Positions 1 through 6,871 are shown, numbered from the stretch's first letter. The stretch is 12,323 bases of DNA from CAYNGH01 sp964396845 (GCA_964396845.1 CAYNGH010000098.1:1-12323); one strand, 5' to 3'. A program made the numbers and translations. Notes: generated from the letters alone by a model not told the origin.

Positions 1-72
1 CCTGAACATCGCATTGGGCAATGCCTCCACCACAGTTCCTTCCACCTCGATGGCATCTTCTTTTTTAGCCAT
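1..72 (-). CDS. infA: Translation initiation factor IF-1, N-terminal part (cut by window edge)
   Basis: IF-1 binds the A site of the 30S subunit during initiation and assists IF-2 and IF-3. Only the first 24 codons lie in the window. They read MAKKEDAIEVEGTVVEALPN followed by AMFR, which matches the start of the IF-1 S1/OB-fold domain, where E-x-x-G-x-V-x-E and LPNAMFRV are family hallmarks. The ATG at 72-70 is preceded by a G-rich stretch (AAGGTGGTGAGGGACA) that can act as ribosome binding site. It sits 42 bases downstream of map, and no KOW-domain gene lies between them. The frame is open to base 1; the rest of the gene continues beyond the window. Confidence 0.93.
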   Translation of the reverse strand, partial: MAKKEDAIEVEGTVVEALPNAMFR

Positions 73-114
73 TGTCCCTCACCACCTTGTCCTCGTGCAA
101 ATTCTTAATCAATT

Positions 115-894
115 TCAGATATCCTCCAGTAGTTCATCGTGGTCAAGAGGCGCTGTCAACACCCTGGGCTTATCCCCGGTCACCGCAACAGTATGTTCAA
201 AATGCGCCGAGGGAAGCCTGTCCCTGGTTACCACTGTCCAGTCATCAGACAGTATCTCCACATAAAACCTGCCCCGATTCACCATCGGCTCGATGGCAAT
301 TACCATACCTTCCCTGAGCTTCGGCCCGGCACCTGCCTTCCCAAAGTTCGGCACCTTGGGATCCTCGTGAAGACGCCTGCCCACTCCGTGGCCCACCAAG
401 TCCCTGACCACGGAAAAACCGTTGGACTCGGCATGCTCTTGAACCGCAGAACTAATATCACCTATCCTGTTGCCCTTAACAACCTTTTCAATAGCCAGGT
501 AAAGACACTCCCTGGTAACCCGCAACAGCTTCCTGTCCTGCTCCTCAATCTCACCCACAGGCCAGGTGTTGGCTGAATCAGCATAATATCCCTTCCAGAC
601 ACAGCCCAGGTCGATACTGATGATATCTCCCCGCTTGACCAGCCGTTCCCGGCTGGGAATCCCATGAACCACTTCCTCGTTGATTGAAGCATTTATGGTG
701 GCAGGGTAGCCCATATAACCCTTGAATGCGGGCTTTGCCCCTGCCGTCTTCAAAAACCTCTCGGCAATCTGATCCAGCTCCAGGGTGGAAACTCCCGGCC
801 TTATGGCCTTTCGGATTTCCCGATGACAGGCATGATTTATCTGGCCCGCCTGCCACATCAGTTCGATTTCTCTGGAACTTTTTAATATTACCAT
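115..894 (-). CDS. map: Methionine aminopeptidase, type I
   Basis: Cytosolic metalloprotease that removes the initiator methionine from nascent proteins after deformylation. The 259-residue protein has the pita-bread fold signatures. The five metal ligands are all visible: Asp95 (in SIDLG), Asp106 (in YADSA), His169 (in VGHGVG), Glu202 (in AIEPM) and Glu233 (in HFEHT). His77 in NEEVVHGIP is the usual substrate-side histidine. There is no N-terminal zinc-finger or SH3-binding extension, so this is the short type Ia form. It is about ten residues longer than the common 248-250, owing to a C-terminal tail rich in Asp, Glu and Leu. The ATG is directly preceded by GAGGTGAT, complementary to the 16S rRNA 3' end. 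It lies 23 bases after adk, in the usual secY-adk-map-infA order. Confidence 0.97.
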   Translation of the reverse strand: MVILKSSREIELMWQAGQINHACHREIRKAIRPGVSTLELDQIAERFLKTAGAKPAFKGYMGYPATINASINEEVVHGIPSRERLVKRGDIISIDLGCVWKGYYADSANTWPVGEIEEQDRKLLRVTRECLYLAIEKVVKGNRIGDISSAVQEHAESNGFSVVRDLVGHGVGRRLHEDPKVPNFGKAGAGPKLREGMVIAIEPMVNRGRFYVEILSDDWTVVTRDRLPSAHFEHTVAVTGDKPRVLTAPLDHDELLEDI

Positions 895-917
895 ATCACC
901 TCAAGGACACTTCCCAA

Positions 918-1580
918 CTATTTACCAGACAACGAAGAAATCTTCAGTCTGTCACCCACCTCCCGGAGAACTCCCTCTATGGGCTGTTCGCCGTTTACCT
1001 GCAACAGCTTTCCGCTGTTCCGGTAGTAATCTACCAGTGGCCCGGTCTTTTCCTTGTAAACGGCAATCCTGTTTTTGATAACCTCCCTGGTGTCGTCACT
1101 GCGGTGAATCAGGGTAGCCCCGTCGTCATCACATGTATTCTCCCGGCAGGGAGGATTGAAGATCAGGTGGTATATCCTTCCACACACCGGACAAGCACGC
1201 CGGTTTAAAAGACGATGGAGAATCTCCCCATCTCCCACCACAATTTCAACAACTCCGTTCAAGGTAGTATCCATGTTTTCCAGCATCTTGTCAAGTTCCA
1301 CCGCCTGGGGAACTGTCCGGGGAAAACCATCCAGTATGAAACCATCACCGCAGTCAGCCTGGCCCAGGCGATCCTCCACCATGGCCACGGTTATCTCATC
1401 GGGCACCAGGTCACCCCGATCCATAAAGACACTGGCCTTCTTTCCTAGAGGAGTCTTTTCCATTATGTTCCGACGGAAAATATCACCGGTGGAAATATGA
1501 GGCACTCCTATCACTTCTGCCAGCTTCTTTGCCTGGGTTCCTTTTCCTGCGCCCGGAGGGCCAAGCATTACAAGTTTCAT
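918..1580 (-). CDS. adk: Adenylate kinase, zinc-lid type
   Basis: Interconverts ATP + AMP and 2 ADP in the cytosol, keeping the adenylate pool balanced. The protein has 220 residues with this start. The P-loop GPPGAGKGT is at residues 7-15, the AMP-site motif DGFPR at 84-88, and the long LID domain carries CPVC (Cys130, Cys133) and later Cys150 and Asp153. This Cys3-Asp set matches the structural zinc site of Bacillus adenylate kinase and marks a long-LID Gram-positive-type enzyme. An upstream in-frame ATG at 1586-1584 exists, but it directly abuts the GGGGA ribosome binding site. The ATG at 1580-1578 has a 6-base spacer and gives the family-typical MKLVMLGPPG start. It begins 12 bases after secY. 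Confidence 0.96.
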   Translation of the reverse strand: MKLVMLGPPGAGKGTQAKKLAEVIGVPHISTGDIFRRNIMEKTPLGKKASVFMDRGDLVPDEITVAMVEDRLGQADCGDGFILDGFPRTVPQAVELDKMLENMDTTLNGVVEIVVGDGEILHRLLNRRACPVCGRIYHLIFNPPCRENTCDDDGATLIHRSDDTREVIKNRIAVYKEKTGPLVDYYRNSGKLLQVNGEQPIEGVLREVGDRLKISSLSGK

Positions 1581-1586
1581 GGTCAT

Positions 1587-1591
1587 TCCCC
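1587..1591 (-). promoter_or_regulatory. Ribosome binding site deciding the adk start
   Basis: GGGGA on the minus strand lies 6 bases before the ATG at 1580-1578. It directly adjoins the upstream ATG at 1586, leaving that one no spacer, so the inner ATG is preferred. Confidence 0.6.
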
Positions 1592-1592
1592 G

Positions 1593-2918
1593 CTATTTCA
1601 TGAATCCCTGATAGTGTCGCATCACCATCCGGGCCTCAATCTGCTGCATAGTATCCAGGGCCACACCTACCACAATCAGCAGAGAAGTGCTCCCCAGATA
1701 AAAGGTCTTCACCTGGGTCAACTGCATCACATAAGTGGGAGCCACTGCAATGAATCCCAAACAGAGAGCCGATATCAAGGTAATCCGCCCCAGGATCTTC
1801 TCCAGGTATTCTGCAGTGGGCCGACCAGGACGAATCCCCGGAACAAACCCGCCGTATTTCTTCATGTTATCCGCCACATCACTGATGTTAAAAGTGATGG
1901 CTGAATAAAAATATGTGAAGAAAACTACCAGCAGAAAATACATTGCATTATAGAAGAAATGGGCCGGGTTGAAGATGTTTTCGACAAAGCCCTTCAGATG
2001 TAGCATCCACTGAGCCGCGGTATCCCTGCTGATGAAATTGGTAAAAGTAGTAGGCAAATGCATCACCGATATGGCAAAGATAATTGAGATGACCCCTGCG
2101 TTGTTGACCCGGATGGGGATGTATGTGGACTGGCCTCCAAATACTTTCCGGCCCACAACCCTCTTGGCATATTGCACCGGTACCTTCCGTTGCCCCTGGG
2201 TCAGCATGATGATCCCCATTATCAACCCAAGCATGATGATGAAAAATACTCCCAATCCCACATAGAAACTGGGCCCCCTGACTCCCGCCAGACGGAATGT
2301 GTTGTCGATATAGTCGGGGAAACGAAGGACGATACCTGAAAAGATTATCAACGACACACCATTGCCGATCCCCTTCTCGGATAAAAGCTCACCCAGCCAC
2401 ATCAGGAATGCCGTCCCGGCACACAGGCTCAAAACCACAGTCACAAAATAGAGCATCTGCAAAGCTCTGGACTCGGGCAGATGAAATATCGATTCACCGC
2501 CAGGCCCCCGGTAACGGGCTAAGGATGCAGTCATCATGGAAGCCTGTAAAAGAGCCAGGGACATAGTTAAAATCCGCACATACTGCCCCAGTTTGCGACG
2601 GCCCTGCTCTCCACCTTCTTTTTGAAGCTCGTGAAGCTTGGGCCACACAACCGTCAGCAACTGCATAATAATAGACGCATTGATGTATGGAGTGATCCCC
2701 ATAGCGCCGATGGCAAAGTTATTCAAAGCACCGCCGGTAAACATCCCCAGAAACTGGAACAACGCTCCCTTTTCCAGAAGTGACTGCCACACCTTCAGAT
2801 TTACGCCAGGGACAGTAATGTGAATGGTCAGCACAAATATGGCAAAACCCGCGGCCAACCACAACATCCGATCCCGGATGTCCTTTACCTTGAAGGATTG
2901 AAACAGGGTCTTTAACAC
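1593..2918 (-). CDS. secY: Protein translocase subunit SecY
   Basis: Channel-forming subunit of the SecYEG translocon in the cytoplasmic membrane. It passes unfolded preproteins outward with SecA and inserts membrane proteins. The protein has 441 residues and about ten hydrophobic helices (near 18-37, 75-92, 115-135, 155-176, 183-203, 217-239, 272-292, 318-340, 378-398, 405-423). The signature GITPYINASIIMQLL is at 75-89, the basic cytosolic loop with QRKVPVQYAKR at 243-253, and DVADNMKKYGGFVPGIRPG at 347-365, the ribosome/SecA-facing loop. It starts with GTG directly after the rplO stop, with zero gap. Its Shine-Dalgarno GAGGTGAT is within the last codons of rplO, which suggests translational coupling. 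Three positions that are usually proline are not (Thr35, Ser278, Ile345); see findings. Confidence 0.97.
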   Translation of the reverse strand: MLKTLFQSFKVKDIRDRMLWLAAGFAIFVLTIHITVPGVNLKVWQSLLEKGALFQFLGMFTGGALNNFAIGAMGITPYINASIIMQLLTVVWPKLHELQKEGGEQGRRKLGQYVRILTMSLALLQASMMTASLARYRGPGGESIFHLPESRALQMLYFVTVVLSLCAGTAFLMWLGELLSEKGIGNGVSLIIFSGIVLRFPDYIDNTFRLAGVRGPSFYVGLGVFFIIMLGLIMGIIMLTQGQRKVPVQYAKRVVGRKVFGGQSTYIPIRVNNAGVISIIFAISVMHLPTTFTNFISRDTAAQWMLHLKGFVENIFNPAHFFYNAMYFLLVVFFTYFYSAITFNISDVADNMKKYGGFVPGIRPGRPTAEYLEKILGRITLISALCLGFIAVAPTYVMQLTQVKTFYLGSTSLLIVVGVALDTMQQIEARMVMRHYQGFMK

Positions 2919-3356
2919 CTATATCACCTCTGCTTTTCCGCCGGCAGATTCAATTGCCTCCTTTGCCTTCCTGGAAAAAGCCGATACCTTGACCGTCAGT
3001 GCCCTGGAAATCTTTCCATTGGCAAGAATCTTCACCGGTTTGTCGATCCTCTTTACGAGGTTATTTTTGTGCAAAAGCTCGATGGTAACTTCCTTTGCAT
3101 CTTCTATCCTGTCCAGCTCGTCTAATGAAACGATCTGGTATTCCTCACGGAATTTGTTATTAAAGCCCCTGAACTTGGGCAGGCGCTGATACCAGGGTGT
3201 CTGCCCGCCTTCAAAACCAGGGTACTTTCCGCCGCCGGACCTGCTGTTCTGTCCGTTGGCACCACGGGTAGCGGTCTTTCCAAGCTTACCGCCCCTGGCA
3301 ACCCTCTTGCGCTTTGTTCGTGAACCCCTGGGAGGCCTTAAACTGGTCAAATTCAT
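2919..3356 (-). CDS. rplO: 50S ribosomal protein L15
   Basis: Late-assembling 50S protein that contacts 23S rRNA through a long glycine- and arginine-rich N-terminal arm. The 145-residue protein has the expected arm (about 1-45, including QNSRSGGG), the FEGGQTPWYQRLPK segment near 49-61, and the C-terminal globular domain ending in the common AGGKAEVI. The arm differs from the family: it reads RVARGGKLGKTATRGANGQ, two residues shorter than the usual form, with ANGQ in place of the near-invariant HKGQ. The ATG has GGAGGAG with a 7-base spacer. It lies 45 bases after rpsE, the place where rpmD (L30) normally sits. Confidence 0.97.
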   Translation of the reverse strand: MNLTSLRPPRGSRTKRKRVARGGKLGKTATRGANGQNSRSGGGKYPGFEGGQTPWYQRLPKFRGFNNKFREEYQIVSLDELDRIEDAKEVTIELLHKNNLVKRIDKPVKILANGKISRALTVKVSAFSRKAKEAIESAGGKAEVI

Positions 3357-3401
3357 TTTATTTCTCCTCCTGCCTTATTACCTTGCATCGAAAGAAACTG
3401 A

Positions 3402-3911
3402 CTATGCCAGAATCTCTTCTACAGTCTTGCCCCTCAGCCGGGCAACTTCCGATGCCTTCATCATTTCCTTGAGTCCCTTCATAGTTGCATAGACAATATT
3501 AATCTGGTTGTCAGAACCGAGACTCTTGGTGAGAATGTCCTTTATCCCCGCCAACTCCACCACGGCACGAACCGCACCGCCGGCAATAACACCAGTACCG
3601 GGAGCTGCCGGTTTCATAAAGACATGGGCTGCACCAAAACGGGCGTTAATGACATGGGGTATCGTAACTCCCCGCAAGGAGATGGTGACAAGGTTCTTCT
3701 TGGCTACCTCGACACCCTTGCGGATGGCCTCGGGCACTTCCGATGCCTTTCCAAGGCCGACACCAACTATGCCGTTCTTGTTGCCCACTACCACCAGGGC
3801 GTTAAAGGAGAAACGTTTTCCACCCTTTACAACCTTGGAAACCCGGTTTATCTTCACGACCCGTTCTTCCATTTCCACTTCAGAAGAGTCTATCTTGTAT
3901 CCTTTAAACAT
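3402..3911 (-). CDS. rpsE: 30S ribosomal protein S5
   Basis: 30S body protein near the mRNA entry site and the decoding centre, important for accuracy and for spectinomycin sensitivity. The 169-residue protein has the N-terminal double-stranded-RNA-binding-like domain (VVKGGKRFSFNALVVVGNKNG at about 28-48) and the C-terminal domain with GGAVRAVVELAGIKDILTKSLGS. Length is close to the usual 165-170. The ATG is preceded by AAGGAGGAACT, which follows immediately on the rplR stop (gap 9 bases). The spectinomycin loop around VVKGGKR appears intact. Downstream, only 45 bases separate it from rplO, so the usual rpmD neighbour is missing. Confidence 0.98.
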   Translation of the reverse strand: MFKGYKIDSSEVEMEERVVKINRVSKVVKGGKRFSFNALVVVGNKNGIVGVGLGKASEVPEAIRKGVEVAKKNLVTISLRGVTIPHVINARFGAAHVFMKPAAPGTGVIAGGAVRAVVELAGIKDILTKSLGSDNQINIVYATMKGLKEMMKASEVARLRGKTVEEILA

Positions 3912-3920
3912 AGTTCCTCC

Positions 3921-4292
3921 TTAGAATTTCAGTCCCTGCTCCCGGGCACCCTCTGCCAGAGCAGCCACCTGCCCATGAAACTTGTATCCGGCCCGGTCAA
4001 AAACTACAGTCTTCAGTCCAGCCTCCATAGCCCGCTTGGCTACCGTCTTGCCGACTACCTTTGCAATATCGCCACTTTTCATATCGTCAGCGATGGCACC
4101 CTTCACATCCTTTTGAAGGGTATTAGCCGATACAAGGGTCCTGCCGGCCAGATCGTCAATTACCTGGGCGTATATGTGACGGTTGCTTCGATAAACAACC
4201 AGCCTCGGCTTGCTGTCGGTCCCCATGAGGGACTTTCTAATCCGCTTCTGCCTCTTCCTGCGAAGATTGTTTTTTGACTCCTTTTTGATCAT
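3921..4292 (-). CDS. rplR: 50S ribosomal protein L18
   Basis: Binds 5S rRNA, together with L5, in the central protuberance of the 50S subunit. The 123-residue protein has the basic N-terminal tail (KKESKNNLRRKRQKRIRKSL), then RLVVYRSNRHIYAQVIDD at about 30-47, and the C-terminal KVVFDRAGYKFHGQVAALAEGAREQGLKF-like ending near residues 96-123, a strong L18 signature. The ATG at 4292-4290 has GAGGG with a 7-base spacer. The gene lies between rplF and rpsE as in the spc operon. Nothing unusual is seen. Confidence 0.98.
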   Translation of the reverse strand: MIKKESKNNLRRKRQKRIRKSLMGTDSKPRLVVYRSNRHIYAQVIDDLAGRTLVSANTLQKDVKGAIADDMKSGDIAKVVGKTVAKRAMEAGLKTVVFDRAGYKFHGQVAALAEGAREQGLKF

Positions 4293-4316
4293 ATCTCGAC
4301 CCTCTCCTGTGACTTT

Positions 4317-4853
4317 TTATGCTCCGGCCTTTCCAACCTTACGGCGAATGACCTCATCTGCATACTTGATCCCTTTGCCCTTGTAAGGCTCCGGCGGGCG
4401 AACGCTGCGGATGTTGGCGGCAACCTGGCCCACCGCCTGGCGATCTATTCCCTTGACAATAATGGTGGTCTGATTGGGCACATCAAACTCGATGCCGTCC
4501 TTCTCTTCAAATACCACCGGGTGTGAATAACCAACATTTATCTGGATGCCTTTTCCCTGTTTTGCAACCTTGTATCCAACACCCACAATCTCTAACTTCT
4601 TTTCATAACCCTGGGAAACTCCCACAACCATATTGCGAATCAAAACCCGCACCAGGCCATGAAGTGACCTGTTCTTCTTGGAGTCGTCGGGACGCTCCAC
4701 AGTAACGCTGTCTTCGTCAAGCTTCAATGTCAACTCCCTGGGAGCCTGGTATTCCAGCTTTCCCTTGGGGCCTGTCACTGTGACAAAATTGTCCTTTATT
4801 TCAACCTTGACACCTTTCGGTATCTCAACTGGAATCTTTCCTACCCTGGACAC
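4317..4853 (-). CDS. rplF: 50S ribosomal protein L6
   Basis: 50S protein with two similar RNA-binding domains, located near the factor-binding site and the sarcin-ricin loop. Visible signatures are GKIPVEIPKGV at the N-terminus, VTGPKGKLE at about 26-34, GVGYKVAKQGK in the middle and the C-terminal RSVRPPEPYKGKGIKYADE. With the GTG start at 4853-4851 it has 178 residues, the usual length. This start gives MSRVGKIP, the common family beginning, and an 8-base spacer from GGAGG. The ATG two codons earlier (4859) has only 2 bases of spacer. It lies between rpsH and rplR, as expected. Confidence 0.96.
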   Translation of the reverse strand: MSRVGKIPVEIPKGVKVEIKDNFVTVTGPKGKLEYQAPRELTLKLDEDSVTVERPDDSKKNRSLHGLVRVLIRNMVVGVSQGYEKKLEIVGVGYKVAKQGKGIQINVGYSHPVVFEEKDGIEFDVPNQTTIIVKGIDRQAVGQVAANIRSVRPPEPYKGKGIKYADEVIRRKVGKAGA

Positions 4854-4861
4854 GGTCATAC

Positions 4862-4866
4862 CCTCC
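4862..4866 (-). promoter_or_regulatory. Ribosome binding site deciding the rplF start
   Basis: GGAGG (in AAGGAGGGT) lies 8 bases before the GTG at 4853 but only 2 bases before the ATG at 4859. This favours the GTG start and an MSRVGKIP N-terminus. Confidence 0.6.
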
Positions 4867-4892
4867 TTGCTTCGTTAACTTGAGCAAAGCCT

Positions 4893-5291
4893 CTACCAGA
4901 CATAAGCCAATACTTCACCGCCCACGCCTTTCTTCTTTGCCTGCTTGCCGGTCATCAAACCGCGGGGAGTAGTCATTATGACTGTTCCCAGCCCTCCAAA
5001 AATCCGGGGCACATCGTTCTTGCCCACATAAACCCTCAGTCCGGGCTTGCTGATTCTCTTCAGACCGGTGATTACCCTCTCCCGGGTTGAACCGTATTTC
5101 ATAAATACCCTGATTACACCCTGGACACCAGTGTTAATCACCTGATAATCCCTGATGAAACCTTCTTTTTTAAGGACTTTCGCCAGCTGTTCCTTTATCT
5201 TTGATGCCGGTATATCCACCTGCTCATGATAAGCAGTGTTGGCATTTCTGACCCTGGTCAGCATGTCGGCGATAGGATCCGTAAGAGTCAT
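4893..5291 (-). CDS. rpsH: 30S ribosomal protein S8
   Basis: Primary binder of helix 21 of 16S rRNA. In E. coli it is also the translational repressor of the spc operon. The 132-residue protein begins MTLTDPIADMLTRVRNA, the standard S8 start, and ends with TTPRGLMTGKQA and GVGGEVLAYVW, the standard C-terminal RNA-binding region. Length is usual. The ATG has AAGGAGG with an 8-base spacer. I did not recognise an obvious S8-type operator at the rplX-rplE junction where E. coli has one. Confidence 0.98.
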   Translation of the reverse strand: MTLTDPIADMLTRVRNANTAYHEQVDIPASKIKEQLAKVLKKEGFIRDYQVINTGVQGVIRVFMKYGSTRERVITGLKRISKPGLRVYVGKNDVPRIFGGLGTVIMTTPRGLMTGKQAKKKGVGGEVLAYVW

Positions 5292-5316
5292 TTACTTAAC
5301 CTCCTTAACCGATTCT

Positions 5317-5502
5317 TTACCAGCTGGATTTGGTTACTCCAGGTATGAGCCCCCTGTGAGAAAGGGACCTGAAGCAAATCCTGCACATTCCGAACTTCCT
5401 TAGGTAACCCCTGGGCCGTCCGCACAGCTTGCAACGGTTGCGTCTTCTCACCTGGAACTTCGGTTTTCTCTGGGCTTTTACTATCATAGATTTCCTGGCC
5501 AT
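5317..5502 (-). CDS. rpsN: 30S ribosomal protein S14, zinc-binding (type Z)
   Basis: 30S head protein needed late in subunit assembly. The 61-residue length and the four cysteines CKLC (24, 27) and CRIC (40, 43) identify the short zinc-binding form (C+), found in most Firmicutes and others, as opposed to the roughly 100-residue cysteine-free form. The ending HRGLIPGVTKSSW is the usual type-Z terminus. The ATG has GGAGG with a 6-base spacer. Its place between rplE and rpsH is standard. Whether a second, zinc-free S14 exists elsewhere in the genome cannot be seen here. Confidence 0.98.
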   Translation of the reverse strand: MARKSMIVKAQRKPKFQVRRRNRCKLCGRPRGYLRKFGMCRICFRSLSHRGLIPGVTKSSW

Positions 5503-5517
5503 ATCAATCCTCCGTTT

Positions 5518-6057
5518 TTAGTTTGTTCTGATGGGACATCCCAGGAATTTCAGAAGATGCAGACATTCTTCGTCGGTCTTTGCCGTGGTTACAATCACCA
5601 CGTTCATACCCCGAACCTTGTCAACCTTGTCATAATCCACCTCGGGGAAGATTATCTGCTCCTTGATGCCCATTGCATAGTTTCCACGGCCATCAAAGGC
5701 CTTGGGGGAAAGGCCCCGGAAATCCCGAACCCTGGGAAGGGTTACATTGAACAACTTGTCCAGAAATGCATGCATCATTTTTCCCCTGAGAGTTACAGAA
5801 CACCCTACCTTCATGCCCTTACGAAGCTTGAAGGCCGCTATTGATTTCTTCGCCCTGGTGATTACCGGCTTCTGCCCGGTGATGGCTGTCAAATCCGCCA
5901 CCGCATTATCCAGAACCTTGGAATTGACCAGAGCCTCACCGACACCCATGCTGACAACTACCTTTTCGAGCCTGGGTATCTCCATCACGTTCTTGTATTT
6001 GAATTTTTCCATCATCCTGGGACATACATCGTCCCTGTATTTTTCCTTTAACCTCAT
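5518..6057 (-). CDS. rplE: 50S ribosomal protein L5
   Basis: Binds 5S rRNA in the central protuberance and contacts P-site tRNA and S13 across the subunit bridge. With the ATG at 6057-6055 it has 179 residues, equal to the Bacillus protein, and starts MRLKEKYRDDV as the family does. Signatures include GQKPVITRAKKSIAAFKLR, SVTLRGKMM, LPRVRDFRGLSPKAFDGRGNY and GIKEQIIFPEVDYDKV. An upstream ATG at 6099 overlaps the rplX stop (ATGA) and would add 14 residues (193 in all). It has only a modest GAGGA site, while the inner ATG has a perfect AAGGAGG, albeit with an 11-base spacer. The inner start is preferred, not proven. Confidence 0.95.
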   Translation of the reverse strand: MRLKEKYRDDVCPRMMEKFKYKNVMEIPRLEKVVVSMGVGEALVNSKVLDNAVADLTAITGQKPVITRAKKSIAAFKLRKGMKVGCSVTLRGKMMHAFLDKLFNVTLPRVRDFRGLSPKAFDGRGNYAMGIKEQIIFPEVDYDKVDKVRGMNVVIVTTAKTDEECLHLLKFLGCPIRTN

Positions 6058-6068
6058 TTTTAAGGCAA

Positions 6069-6073
6069 CCTCC
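6069..6073 (-). promoter_or_regulatory. Ribosome binding site deciding the rplE start
   Basis: GGAGG (in AAGGAGGTT) lies 11 bases before the ATG at 6057. The spacer is somewhat long, but the match to the 16S tail is full and the resulting protein has the family length. The alternative is the ATG at 6099, coupled to the rplX stop. Confidence 0.5.
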
Positions 6074-6095
6074 TTGATGGTGTCGGTAGCTGACT

Positions 6096-6401
6096 TCATA
6101 TTTCCTCGTTGCACCTGCGACAAACCCTGGCCTTGTTGGCACGCTTGGGTCTGACAGGCAGGGAACACTGAGAGCAAACCAGCATAACATTTGAAGCCTC
6201 AACAGGCATCGCCTTTTCCAGAATCCCTCCCTGGGGCACCTTGGGAGGTCGGGGCTTGGTATGCTTTTTAACTATATTGACACCGTCAACTAACAACTTC
6301 CTTTCGTCAGGCATCACCTGCAGGACCTTTCCTTCCTTGCCCCGGTACTTGCCGGCGATGACTTTCACTTTATCGTCTTTCTTGATGTGCATCTTTGGCA
6401 C
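6096..6401 (-). CDS. rplX: 50S ribosomal protein L24 with C-terminal zinc ribbon
   Basis: Early assembly-initiating 50S protein near the polypeptide exit tunnel. The KOW motif is at about 10-36 (DKVKVIAGKYRGKEGKVLQV). The chain then runs through NIVKKHTKPRPPKVPQGGI and ends in a C-terminal zinc-ribbon-like tail with CSQC (76, 79) and CRRC (94, 97). This four-Cys tail is known in many clostridial and other L24 proteins and absent from E. coli L24. The GTG at 6401-6399 has GGGAG with an 8-base spacer and yields MPKMHIKKDDKVKV, 101 residues. A GTG at 6410 (104 residues) abuts the ribosome binding site and is less likely. It lies 27 bases after rplN. Confidence 0.95.
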   Translation of the reverse strand: MPKMHIKKDDKVKVIAGKYRGKEGKVLQVMPDERKLLVDGVNIVKKHTKPRPPKVPQGGILEKAMPVEASNVMLVCSQCSLPVRPKRANKARVCRRCNEEI

Positions 6402-6409
6402 TTTGCTCA

Positions 6410-6414
6410 CTCCC
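6410..6414 (-). promoter_or_regulatory. Ribosome binding site deciding the rplX start
   Basis: GGGAG (in AAAGGGAG) overlaps the outer GTG at 6410-6408 and lies 8 bases before the GTG at 6401-6399, favouring the inner start. Confidence 0.5.
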
Positions 6415-6428
6415 TTTACTACGGTCTT

Positions 6429-6797
6429 TTACAACACTTCCGGTGCCAGGGACACGATTTTCATAAAAAACTTGTCCCTTAATTCCCTGGCCACGGGTCC
6501 GAATATCCGGGTTCCCCTGGGGTTCTTCTGGTCATTTATAATAACCGCCGCATTATCATCAAAGCGAATATATGAACCATCGGGACGGCCTATCATTTTC
6601 TTTGTCCGCACCACAACCGCCTTTACCACATCGCCTTTTTTCACCGGTGCTCCCGGCGTTGCAGACTTTACAGTAGCGGTGATGATGTCGCCAACCCCCG
6701 CATAACGATGCTTGAAACCTTTATCCACACGGATGCACAGGATTTCCCTGGCCCCGGAGTTATCTGCCACTTTTAAACGGCTTTCCTGTTGTATCAT
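6429..6797 (-). CDS. rplN: 50S ribosomal protein L14
   Basis: 50S protein at the subunit interface (bridge B8), contacting 16S rRNA helix 14 and L19. The 122-residue protein is highly conserved: it starts MIQQESRLKVADNSGAREI, has GDIITATVKSATPG and VVVRTKK in the middle, and ends ELRDKFFMKIVSLAPEVL. It is the first gene of the spc-type block. The ATG is 9 bases from GGGGG. That site can pair in a short stem (GGGT/ACCC) right before the start codon. The preceding 74-base gap is the longest between genes in the window. Confidence 0.98.
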   Translation of the reverse strand: MIQQESRLKVADNSGAREILCIRVDKGFKHRYAGVGDIITATVKSATPGAPVKKGDVVKAVVVRTKKMIGRPDGSYIRFDDNAAVIINDQKNPRGTRIFGPVARELRDKFFMKIVSLAPEVL

Positions 6798-6871
6798 TGG
6801 GTCAAACCCCCTTTCGGTAATGCTCTGCCATTATTACCTGTCCACACAGGCAGGCGTGCTTCATTTTTTAC
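6798..6871 (-). other. S10/spc junction spacer with potential competing hairpins
   Basis: This 74-base gap between rpsQ and rplN falls exactly at the border between the S10 and spc blocks. In the mRNA, hairpin A pairs 6852-6846 with 6841-6835 (7 pairs including one G-U, loop GUGG). Hairpin B pairs 6838-6833 with 6821-6816 (GGUAAU/AUUACC, 11-base loop). They share bases 6835-6838 and so exclude each other. A third small stem, 6809-6806 with 6802-6799, includes part of the rplN ribosome binding site. No U-tract follows any of them, so none looks like an intrinsic terminator. Pairing was read by eye; function is unknown. Confidence 0.45.

Noticed and set aside
73..114. Possible small KOW-domain gene between map and infA, as seen in some Firmicutes
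   Set aside because: The gap is only 42 bases and holds just the infA ribosome binding region.
6058..6110. S8-type translational operator at the rplX-rplE junction, as in E. coli
   Set aside because: No structure resembling the E. coli S8 target could be recognised by eye in this region.
6802..6864. Possible 20-codon leader peptide before rplN
   Set aside because: No adequate ribosome binding site for its ATG, and a frame this short occurs easily by chance; kept only as a remark in the spacer finding.
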